Source of the DNA: Amyloporia xantha
Taxonomy: Eukaryota; Basidiomycota; Agaricomycetes; Polyporales; Adustoporiaceae
Direction: 5' to 3'
Assembly: GCA_036971615.1 (NCBI GenBank)
Contig: JAYKKR010000003.1
Coordinates: 1,674,001-1,738,000 of the forward strand
DNA length: 64,000 nucleotides
Below, piece by piece: positions 48,562-58,746 of the stretch (the stretch's first letter is position 1; every line of letters begins with the position of its first letter). The notes beneath the pieces were generated by a model. It was not told where the DNA came from and did no database searches. It saw nothing but the letters and a program-made list of their open reading frames with translations. The translations under genes were made by a program, and so were the position numbers.

Positions 48562-50133
48562 CACCTCGACCTCACGTGCACCCAGGCTAATTAGCCCGGC
48601 ATACCCCCCCGGGATTGCCGGGCTAGCTAGCCTCGAAAGTCAAATACCCTGTAGTTGCCAATAAAGCGGGCAGTAAAGGCGGGCTTGCCTAATACAATAA
48701 GTCCCCTTATCTCCCTAGATATCGTCGGCATCGCTGATCACGATGAGTACACCGTGCGTCCAGCGCCAGATCACCGAACGCATCGGGATCTCCCGCGTGA
48801 CGCGGCGCGCCTGCGCGCCCAATGCGTCGGCGCCGCCGCCGCCGCCGATGAGCACGAGAATTGGCTCTCACTCCTTGCTCACTCCGTCAATATATTGTGT
48901 ATTTAGTTCAAAATTTCACTGATAGGAATAGGATTGTTTTGAGTTATATATGCCATGTATAAATGAATACTTTGAGGTTCAAATGGAAGGAATAGAATGT
49001 AATTTATTTTGCAATGGGGCTGAAGCTGTTGTGCTCACTGTGAACTGAGCTTTAATTGATTGACTATCTCCTATGCCTTATTGAGTGTATTTGAAGTATA
49101 TTTGTGGACATACTTGTTTCTACATAGTCCCCATACAAATGTATTTTAACAAAATCTAATGTATGCCACAGTGTATGTAACACACATATTTCAATACATA
49201 GAGGGAGATTGAGCAAAGAAGTTCTAGCACAAATAATTCTATGTATACTATGTATTTATCTACCAAGCTGTATAGAGAGCAGTGCATGATTGCTTATGCA
49301 GTGCGCAAAATGGACCCGAAGGTTACAGTGGCGCGCATATTTGCACTCAACTCGATCACTAGGCAAGCGCGCATCCTGATTGGCTGGACGGCGGTTCGCC
49401 GAACGAGGTGCTGTTGCTTTCGGTGTCTTCTATCCCCTGTCGTCTTACAGTACCACAAACAAATATTACCTATATAAAGCATTAATCCCTTTGCATATCA
49501 ATATCTGAGGCACCAGAAGGTACATGAAATATAGAAAGTGTGAAATAGCAATATTTGACTGAATGTACCCAAACTAATCAAGTTTCACAAATAGACAGGT
49601 GCCAAATAGCATTAAGCAGAGCACTGTAGTACATGAAATGTGGTGCTTTATGAGCTCATTGATAATACTGCCAGCCAGGGAGGGTGATAATTGTCTATTT
49701 GAGAGAAATCAAAATCCTTCCATTTGAGCATCAAAGTATTCATTCATACATTACATATATAATCCAAAACAATCCTATTACTATCAGTGAAATTTTGAAC
49801 TAAATACACAATATATTGACGGAGTGAGAGCCAATTCTCGTGCTCATCGGCGGCGGCGGCGGCGCCGACGCATTGGGCGCGCAGGCGCGCCGCGTCACGC
49901 GGGAGATCCCGATGCGTTCGGTGATCTGGCGCTGGACGCACGGTGTACTCATCGTTATCAGCGGTGCACTAGATAACAGTGAGATAAGCAGACTTGTTGT
50001 ATTAGGCAAGCCCGCCTTTACTGCTCGCTTTATTGGCAACTATAGGGTATTTGACTTTCGAGGCTAGTTAGCCCGGCAATCCCGGGGGGGTATGGCCGGG
50101 CTAATTAGCCTGGGTGCACGTGAGGTCGAGGTG
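48562..50133. mobile_element. 1572-bp foldback element with long inverted repeats and 8-bp target duplication
   Basis: Both ends start CACCTCGACCTCACGTGCAC and the arms stay alignable for about 420 bp (48562 to about 48990; about 49718 to 50133) with scattered substitutions and an 11-bp insertion in the left arm. ATTTCAGC flanks the element at 48554-48561 and 50134-50141, an 8-bp duplication as made by hAT-type transposases. Subterminal DNA has palindromes (GGCTAATTAGCC and a CCCGG(C/G) hairpin) and a GCC-trinucleotide run. The centre is AT-rich and has no transposase, so it is non-autonomous. It separates the divergent kinase and NBS1 genes and ends 54 bp before the NBS1 ATG. Confidence 0.9.
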
Positions 50134-50187
50134 ATTTCAGCTGGCTATCCTCTTTAACAAGGCAATCGTACCGACAATTACGCCACC

Positions 50188-53100
50188 ATGTGGGTTCTTA
50201 CCGGTCCCTTTGATGGCAAGGAGTCAGATGAACCGCAGCCACATAGTAAGGGTCCTCTTTCTCAATACGCAAAGATCATTCGATGAATGCCCCTCTTCTT
50301 AGAGTCGAAACTTCTGAAGACGGGCAAGACATATACTGTAGGACGAAAAGACCAATCCCTTATCATCAGACACAAGAAGATTTCTCGTGAACATGCTCGC
50401 TTTGTTGTAGGCGAATGCTCTGAAGAGGATGCGGTACGTCCTTGTTCCGGCGGTTACTTGTGTTCGTCGAAAGACCTAATCATTCGGAATAGGTCAACCC
50501 GGAATTTGTGCCTACACTGTCCATTGAAGTTATCAAGTCAGGCAAGAAGCTCGCCGCGCGCAACATGGACCGCATCGGAGAGCAAGGTCCGGTTGTCCTG
50601 AATCCGGGAGAGTCTAAGAAAGTGCAGGACGGCGATGTTGTGCATATGGTGACTGGAGCCCCTGTAACGTCAGTCCTCAGTCGTTCATAAACGTGACCTA
50701 TTATGCCTCATCTAGTTGACCTATTCACAGTGTGCGGTGGCAGAAGCTCTGTTGCTATTCTCCTAAGGGAACCAGGTCTTTGTCTCTGCAAACTTGCGCC
50801 AGCTTAGGTTTGAATACATCATTGTTGTCCAATATATGCACTGATACTCTTGATCAGGCATCCATGTTGTTCCTACACTTCTGCCGGACGTCACTCACCA
50901 CTTGACTCCCACGTTCACGCTTTCGCCTGAGTTGGCGGTGTCATTGATATCGGTAGCGACCATCGTCAAGCCAGAATGGCTCTCAGAAGTACTGCGTCTC
51001 GGAGAGTCTGCCGAGGGCACTCCTTCCAAACTTGAGGAGACTTTCGCTCTTCCTCCGACGACCAAATACCGCCCCTCGTTTTCACCCTCCCTACCAGTTG
51101 CGCTCAAGTCATTCGGCAAATGGGAACCGAATGAGTCACGGGTTGGTATATTCCGAAATTACCGCTTTATTTTCTTAGGGGAGAAAGGACGAGAAGTGCA
51201 GGATGCAATGAGGGCACTAATCAAGCGGGGGGAGGGAGAATATGAATGCTTTGCTGTCCAGGGAGGTCGCAGAGCATGGCACCAGGTGCTATCGAAAGGG
51301 AAAAGCAAAGAAAGAGATCTTATATTAGTTGCGGACGAGGGAACCATAATACCAGCTGTGGGAAGGGATGGCTGGCAAGAGTTAGTTGATGAAGCTCGCA
51401 GGTGAGTGTCTAGTGGTCGATTGCGTAACAAATAGCTTATGAGAGCTGGTATCTAGCTTTGATCTGCGCATAGTCCCTCGAGACACGATTTTAACGGCTG
51501 TCGTGCATGCCGACACAACGTTTATTACCTCAGCTTTGGTCGAAGACAGTGGTAAGTGGCTAGACTCACTAGTCGATCTGAAGTCAAATTTTTCATGCGT
51601 TGCGATTGTCATTCAGCCCATCAGAAATCAGCCTCTCCTCTGCCTGACATAGTGCCTAATACACATCCCGACGAACCGTCAGTTGCTCCGGAACTTCCAC
51701 CAGTTGTATCTTTGAGAAGACTACCCCGGCGGGCGACTTCTCGCGCCTCATCTCGCGCACCCTCTCCACCTGCCGCTCCTTCAATCGCACTAGTAGCGGA
51801 ACCATCTGAAGAGCCCGAAGCACCCAAACCACAAAGAGTGGGTATTGTTTACTTCTCGCCCGCCTGCTGCCTCCCGCTCACTGTGTTATCATACTCTTCC
51901 GTAGACTTTGGTGCGTAGAGCAAGGAAGGCTAAAACGCCGATTATTGGTTTAGATGATCCGTCAATTGACCTTGATGGAGACTCGGTGCTGGGATCTGCA
52001 GCTCCTATTGCAATTGCATCAGCAGAGGAAGAAAGACCACCGAGGAGTACCCAGGCTTCGGTCAGTCGTACATCCGTACTATTGAAAGATAATACCTGAC
52101 AGACATCTCTCTGTATTACCATTCGTGCAGTCAGCCACCCCGGCGCGCCCCCGCCTCAAGCGCCGTGCTGGCACGACTCAAGCGCCACCTAGCCTATTCT
52201 ACGGTCTGCAGGAGGACCTTTTGATTCCAGAAGCAGAAGAGCCGCCACTCAAAAAGTTCAAGGCTCTCTTCGAGGAAAGTGATCCGGATCGAGTTGCCCA
52301 ATCCGGCAGTGCCATGGATATAACAAGCAGCCAGTCCCTAGCCCCACCTGAAAGCGTGACACAGAGTGAAAGCGGCACGACCCAAATAAAACCTAGATCG
52401 CGCCCTGATCACCCGACTGCACTGGCTGCACTGGTAGAAGAGGAGGAGGAGAGTATTGATGGAACAGCATCCAGACTTGACACAACATCTAGTGCCTTCA
52501 GTCAAGGTCTGAAAAGGAAGAGCCAGATGATGGATGACGATGTCGAAATAGAAGAGGTGGGACCGAGTCGTAAAAGACGCACCATCGAAGATATCAATGC
52601 AATACCGAGCTCGACGTCTCAAACTACCGTGCGGTCTCCCTCACACTTGCCAAAGGATGCACCGAGCCAGAAAAGCGAGAAGCCAACTGGCGCTGCCCCT
52701 GGTAAACCGGACACAGACGAGGCCTTCCTTAAAGCTGTATCTTCCACGAAGCGCGGCAAGAAAGCTGAAGACACTTTCGATAGGGAGTTTAATAATTTAC
52801 GAATATCGAAGCCCGACTTGGAAAAGGATGAAGAACAGAAGGGATGGGCTCTGCTGGAGGAGTTCGGCGATGACGGTGATGTGAGAGGGAATTTTATGGT
52901 TATTGTGGAAATGGAAGTGTACAGGAAAAGCAATGAGTCACAGGCTTTGCGTGTTGATCAGGGAAGATCGGATTGGGAGGGCAGACCAAATTTCAAGAAG
53001 TTCAAAAAGGTATGTCTGGCTATTGTTGGTTGCATGTTGTGTCTCATCTAGGTGCAGAAATTTGGTGGTGGAAGACATCAAGCAGTCGAGCTTTATGCAG

Positions 53101-53735
53101 CTGAGGAAGACGATTATGGCGTGGGTTCGCGTAAGTCAATCCTGCTGTTTCCGGAATCGCACATCACTTGCTGACGAAGGGCTCTAGAATATTGGAAGGG
53201 CTCAAGTCAAAAACCTTCTCACCTGCAGTCGCAGTCACAGCTTGGGCCCAGCGAGAATAAACGTTCACATAGTCAGAAGCCGAAGTCTGATGTTCAGACT
53301 CAGAGGAAGGGCAAGAGCAGAGCAATTGACGTCGATGATTCCGATGAAGACTTCAAAACCCTTCAGACTGGAACACTACTGACATCCCAGAGTCGAGCAA
53401 CGTCAACACAGTCATCTACGGCAAGAACAAGACGGACCCAGATTCGTGAAAAATCGCAACCGCTGTTCATCGACTCTGATATTGACGAGGAAGGGCATGG
53501 CAAATCGGAGCTGCCATCGGACAGTGAGTTCGTCGACGAAGCGAAATTTGACGAAGACTTCGATGACCCACCTTTGCGATCTACTGTCGGGAGGACACAA
53601 GGATCCTCTAAACGTCAGTCATCGAGAGCGACTGCTGCAAAAAAGGTTGCTGCTCCTGTTATCGTTGATGACGACTCGGACGATGGGGCGACCTTCAGAG
53701 GTTTCGGCGCAAATAAGAAAGGAAGGCGTAAGTAG
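50188..53735 (+). CDS. NBS1: NBS1/nibrin subunit of the MRE11-RAD50-NBS1 complex
   Basis: DNA double-strand-break sensor. ATG at 50188 in a good context (CGCCACCATG). An N-terminal FHA domain is spread over three exons: MWVLTGPFDGK, LLKTGKTYTVGRKDQSL (Gly-Arg), KKISREHARFVV (Ser-Arg-x-His), IEVIKSGKK, LAARNMDRIGEQGP. A BRCT region follows: VRWQKLCCYSP, CASLGIHVVPTLLPDVTHHL, ATIVKPEWLSEVLRLG. The middle is long and disordered with several SQ/TQ sites (SSQSLAP, SQTTVRS), typical ATM/ATR targets. The MRE11-binding motif is recognisable as RPNFKKFKK then VQKFGGG near 52980-53065, and the tail ends SDDGATFRGFGANKKGR, matching the C-terminal ATM-binding acidic/aromatic motif. About nine introns, mostly short; the boundary before GIHVVP uses a GTTTGA donor. 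The upstream promoter is interrupted by a foldback element. Confidence 0.9.
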
Positions 53736-54079
53736 CCAGCCGACGACGTCGACATACGTTCAGTTATATTCTAGAATACTTGAATGGGACGGTGAAGATG
53801 GGCTGGTGATTTCGTTCAAGCCCAAGCTAGCCCACATATTACCGTTATCTTAGTATACTGCTGCATGTTACTGGCTAAGTGGCCGCGGAATGTATAGAAA
53901 GTTCACAAGTGACCTCAAAAACGCTGATTTGGGCCATCACTTGGCCGAGTCGCACCAGGGTGGCTATTTCCAAAGTTGTAGATGGCGTCTTTGAAGCAGA
54001 TCATTTTGTACTGGGCCATCTTTGCTGTCGCCAGATCATAGCTGTGACCGCGTTTGCTGGCGCGCATGCCCGCCTGTTC
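53736..54079. other. Interval between NBS1 and mannosyltransferase genes
   Basis: 344 bp holding the 3' flank of NBS1 and the 5' flank of the next plus-strand gene. Nothing else seen. Confidence 0.55.
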
Positions 54080-56029
54080 ATGGCTTTCTTCCTCCGCCGT
54101 CGTAGTTTCTTACGAATTATTCTGGTCGTCGCTCTTTGTTTGCTCATTCGCCTCCTCGTCGCGTCTCCGTCCCCAGCATCTTCTGTAGCTTCGTTCTACA
54201 CGTCCAACTCACAAGAGATACGCAAGCAGAATGTTTTAGACCTAGTTGGTCGTTCAGACAAACCCCTCGATGCTCGGAAGCATAAATTCCTGCAGGCCCG
54301 CATGGGCAGAGACGAAAGGGAAGACCTGTTCCATAACATTATCCGGGACGGTGTGTTAGATTTTTGGGAGAGGTTCCAAAAGCCATAGTAAGCAGAGTGC
54401 CCCGTAATTACTTGCTCCTGTGTGACTTATGCTCTCCAGTATCGTTGGCCATGACACAGCGCACATGGATGAACAGTCTGTGCTGTCATCTATCGAACAC
54501 CTACTGGCATTGAACGGCTGGGTAGCTGCTCTTTGTCCAACTCTCACTCGGCCGTTCGGACAGAACAAGTACGAGGATGCATATGAAGATCTTGCAAAAC
54601 AGGATCATCTCTATTACATCGGCATGGTCATTCATTCCGCGGACCACTTCCTTGTAGACCAATTAGCCGTTATTGTACAGTTGGCAAGACGGCTAGGGAG
54701 TACGAATTTGTTCGTCTCTATGCTTGACTATGACTCGTCGGACTCCACAGCAACACTCACAGACTTATGTGAAGCCGTCCTTACTTTACTAGGCGTCCCT
54801 TTCCGAATACGCCGGGTTCCCGGTATGACAGTCGATCCTGTGGCAGCATATTATCCCCTAGAGGAAGCATATACAAGAAATCTTGTATTGGAACCCCTGC
54901 ACGAGCTCAACGAGAAGCGGAACATCAAATTCCACCGAGTCATATGGCTCAAAGGATTCACGTGTCCCAATGATATCCTCGAAACGATTCAGTTGAGTAT
55001 CTCCAACGACGCAGCCATGGTATGTGGAATGGATTGGGCTGAGCACAATGGATTCTTCATATTTTCCGACCGGTGCGCCTCCAGCTCATAAGCCCCGCTT
55101 AAACCTTGTTCTGACGGTAGGACAGATGGAGAACGCGAGATATTAACGGTGATCAATTCCGTCAATCCAAGTCGTCTTCGATATCCAATTCTCCCCTCTT
55201 GTCCGTCCCACCTCGGGATGCCGTGGGTGCTCAGCGGTATACGCAACATCTGCCTTTCCAAGTATTCTGCTGCGAGTCCGGTACACACGTCGTAGACCCT
55301 GCGCAATCCTACTATGCTGGTATTGGATACCGAGCTGGTACAGACTTCCATAACGCGAGCACCCCCGCAGACGTGCCAGTTAGGCATCCGGACGACAAGT
55401 GTTTGGACAGTACGCAGGGTTGGTTCTGCAGAGATTTATGGGTGTGGAAAGCGAGGCAGGGGCTACGCGCCCTGACACCGGACATCGAGGGTGAAGGAAT
55501 AGGCTCTGGAAAAAACATCGTGGTGAAACGGGGGCAAAACGGCGACGACTCGGACGATCCACTGGCTCCTCGGCAGGTTATCAAGGAAGATTCGGATGCA
55601 GATGCAGGTTCAGACTATGACGCCTCTGATCCGGAGCTCGCAGACCCGCCACCAGCTAATTCGAACGATTCGGTGGATTTAAGCATGCCTAACTCGCCCT
55701 TTGTCCCGGCAAGAATCATGGTGAATCCGCGCTGTGTCACCACGTACGCCGGGGCGAAGCATACGCAGCTTGCGTTAGACCTCTTCGGGCCGCCTGATCG
55801 GGAAGAACGGGAGGAGGCGGTGAAGGAAAGGGATGTGCTGGATAAGTGGGAGAGTGCTCCGGACACTTTCGTCTGCCAAGAACAACAGTGAGTACTTCGC
55901 CCTGTTGGTATCGCCTTGTCACTTACGCGATCACACAGACGCACGGGTGGTAGATCAGCCCCGAAGTCACAGAGACGACTTGGTTTCTCTATACACCAGG
56001 AATTAGAGGAGGCGCTGACGACGTCGTAG
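54080..56029 (+). CDS. CAP59/CMT1-family alpha-1,3-mannosyltransferase
   Basis: Golgi-type type II membrane glycosyltransferase. ATG at 54080 gives a short basic head and a signal anchor (FLRIILVVALCLLIRLLVA). Exon 2 begins YIVGHDTAHMDEQSVLSS and runs through YYIGMVIHSADHFLVDQLAV, LGSTNLFVSMLDYDSSDSTA, GVPFRIRRVPGM, YTRNLVLEPLHELNEKRN, FHRVIWLKGFTCPNDILETI and AAMVCGMDWAEHNGFFIFSD; exon 3 continues RWRTRDINGDQFRQSKSS, LPFQVFCCESGTHVVDPAQS. This order is that of the CAP59 mannosyltransferase domain; the VFLND-like position reads IWLKG here and the CGMDF position reads CGMDW, so activity may differ from the cryptococcal enzyme. An acidic Asp/Ser-rich stretch interrupts the C-terminal part, and a fourth exon ends HQELEEALTTS at TAG 56027-56029. 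The acceptor polysaccharide is unknown. Confidence 0.9.
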
Positions 56030-56352
56030 ATTCGTTGCTCTGTCCTGCAATAATTTATATCATCTTGCCTTTCTTCTATATCATAGTACTATATCATTGG
56101 GACAACTGGAGTTATCTGAAAGCTCGCTGAGAGCACACTTAGTGCGAAGAATACAGTACTTATATCAGTACTTATATGCATATCCTTCACATGCTCATAA
56201 AGTGGGATAATTGAAATGAAGAGCTACGGGCGCTTGACTTGTCGTGGTCTCGTGACTCATTTGAGTCAAGTCTCTTCCTGTCTTTTTGATAGCAAGTCAT
56301 AAGCTGGACGCACCGTCGACGTGTTCTGGTCAAATTCGTCAATTTCGTCGAC
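56030..56352 (+). promoter_or_regulatory. Upstream region of OTC with a 28-codon upstream ORF
   Basis: 323 bp. An ATG at 56216 opens a 28-codon frame (MKSYGRLTCRGLVTHLSQ...) that stops before the main ATG at 56353 and is not in frame with it. If the transcript starts upstream of it, it would act as an uORF; part of it could instead be a spliced leader exon. Confidence 0.3.
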
Positions 56353-57790
56353 ATGGTCTCAGCAGCGGTCAAGACGAGGGTCGTTCCTCACCTCATGACA
56401 CTTGCCGATTTGTCTCCCACTCAGATTAATCGAATATTGATCCATGCACATTACTTGAAGCACGTCTCTCTGCCATGGCTTAGACCTCAGGCGCCAGGCA
56501 AGCCGCCGCGCCTGCGGATGCCCTCCCAATCCCTCTTCAATAAAACTATTGCGTTGCTCTTCTCAAAACGGAGCTCACGCACCCGGGTTGCCTCTGAAAC
56601 TGCCACTGTGTTGTTGGGTGGGCGAGCACTGTTCCTGGGACGTGAGGACATCCAGCTGGGCGTGAACGAGACCGTACGAGACTCGGCTAGAGTCATTGGA
56701 GGAATGTGCCAGGGAATATTTGCGCGAGTTGGAGCGCACGAAGAGATCGAGGTATGTCGACAGCCGCCTTTGCCGTGAACAGTCAGGCCAACACGTCCCC
56801 TTGCAGGAACTCGCGAAGTACTCTCCCGTCCCGGTCCTGAACGCGCTCTCGTCGTTATGGCATCCCACCCAGATTCTCGCAGACTTGCTAACCATGCACG
56901 AGAACCGGTATTTCACGGAACCCAAAAAGCCTGAAGCATCTGAGTCGTCGTCCGGCGAACGTCACAGGACGGACAGGTTCCTGCCGCTGCGGCCGCTTAC
57001 TGTCGCATACGTAGGAGACTCGGCGAATGTACTTCACGATATGCTCGTGACGTACCCGCGCTTGGGACATAAGTTGCGCGTCGCGAGCCCTGAGAATGAG
57101 CGATATCGAGCACCGAAGCCCGTGTGGGATCGTGTTGTGGAACTTGAGTGCGACAAGCACATCTTGTGGACGAAGGATCCCCTCGAGGCGGTTCATGGTG
57201 CTGACGTGGTCATCACCGATACATGGTGAGCTCATGTTTTGGAGACTCTGGCGCGTTGGCTATGTATGTCGGTGTGAGCCTGATCTTGGATGTAGGATAT
57301 CCATGGGCCAAGAGGCCGAGAAGGAACAGCGCTTGAAGGACTTCAAGGGATATCAAGTGACTGAACAAATGTGTCGTGATGGTGGCGCAAAGCCAGACTG
57401 GAAATTCATGCACTGCTTGCCCAGGAAGTCAGACGAGGTCGATGACGAGGTACGCTAGTGCGCTGTTCTACTCGCTATTTCAACACTAAGAGACGCCTTC
57501 CACGTCATTGTTGCGTTCCTTCTTTGGTTGCGTCTGTCTTCAGGTGTTCTATGGCCCGCGATCGTTGGTCTTCGAGGAATCAGACAACCGCAAATGGACT
57601 ATAATGGCTTTATTCGAGTGCGTGATTCCTCCACTGTCATCATCTCCCAACGCGGAGCCCCCCCGCGAGCGCCAGCTCGAGTACTCCGATTGTATTACAG
57701 CAAGGGTCTCACACATTACCTTTTTGTTTTTGCAGCCTTCTCTTCGGAAAGTGGAATCTGCTGGAACCTCGTGAGAAGGTGTCAGAATAA
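56353..57790 (+). CDS. ARG3: Ornithine carbamoyltransferase
   Basis: Arginine biosynthesis: carbamoyl phosphate plus ornithine to citrulline. About 390 residues in six exons. Carbamoyl-phosphate site [13 protein letters not shown], then [35 protein letters not shown] (HPTQ), [37 protein letters not shown], and the ornithine-loop Cys in FMHCLPRK. The closing exons read [20 protein letters not shown] and [17 protein letters not shown], ending TAA 57788-57790. An insertion ([20 protein letters not shown]) between the HPTQ helix and the second domain is long and Ser/Glu-rich. The N-terminus from 56353 ([20 protein letters not shown]) is short for a mitochondrial presequence although it lacks acidic residues until Asp19; a leader exon upstream cannot be excluded. 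Confidence 0.95.
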
Positions 57791-58628
57791 CTGATCGACA
57801 AGTACTGCGGCCACTCTGATGTGTGTAAAATGGAGCTCAACAAGTTCCTGCACGAAGACCCATACACGAGAGGGGCGATTACAGTAGTCCAAAATTAGTA
57901 CGATGTTTATTGGAATACGATCTAAATTAAAATAAGTTGTTACTATTAACATGCATGACGTAGTAATAAGAATCTCCTGCCAGTTGTTCTTACCGACAGA
58001 TGCTGTTGACTATAAGTTCGGTGATTTGCTTCTAGATGAAAGGGAATTACATATTTGAGCTGCGAGCATGGCGGTTGGAAGCATTTTCGAAATAAATAAT
58101 TGTAGGGAAGGTACATAGCAAGATCCTTGAGAATATACAGCAGCATTCTAATAAATGAGACTCCCTTTAGAGGCGTACCGCGGTCAGGGCATGATGAGTG
58201 GTGACGGGCGAATACAGTAAGCGGCGCGATGATGGTCATGCAAAGGAGCTCTAGCCTGCGTACGTACAGATTACCGGAACATGATGCTGTCATTGGGGGT
58301 AATGTGACCCAGCCTGCAAAGTCATATGTTGAGATGTAGCGTCACAAGGGGACAGCCTGAGCCGAGAATACAGCTAATATACGGTAGCCTGGGCGTAAAA
58401 AGAGAGCGAAAGACTTGGAGAGGAGGAGGAGATCATGAGAGTCAGGATCAGGCCGTACCCCGTGGGGAAGACGAAAAGGTCCGCGGGGGCGATATCGAGC
58501 CACGTGGGAAGACGTCATCTCGAGGCGAGAAAGGTCAACGTGCGCTCTTTCTCCGATTTTAAGTCCCCCCCGTTAGCTAATCCCGGCCAGGTCCAGTGGA
58601 ATTCAAGTGGAATACGCGTTTGACAAAT
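57791..58628. other. Interval upstream of glycogen synthase
   Basis: About 0.84 kb, no gene seen. 3' flank of OTC and distal promoter of glycogen synthase. Confidence 0.55.
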
Positions 58629-58715
58629 TCTCCTCCGTCTTTCCCCTCATCTCCTCGTCCTTCTCCCTGTTCATCTTCCCCACTCATCTCGTCCTCATCT
58701 TGGCTGCACTCCAAC
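58629..58715 (+). promoter_or_regulatory. Pyrimidine-rich core promoter tract of glycogen synthase
   Basis: A run dominated by C and T (repeats of CTCCTC, CCTCAT, CTTCTCC) ends about 30 bp before the ATG at 58747. Such CT tracts mark transcription starts of strongly expressed fungal genes. Confidence 0.5.
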
Positions 58716-58746
58716 TCTCTTAACCCACTGTTCGACAATCTCAACC

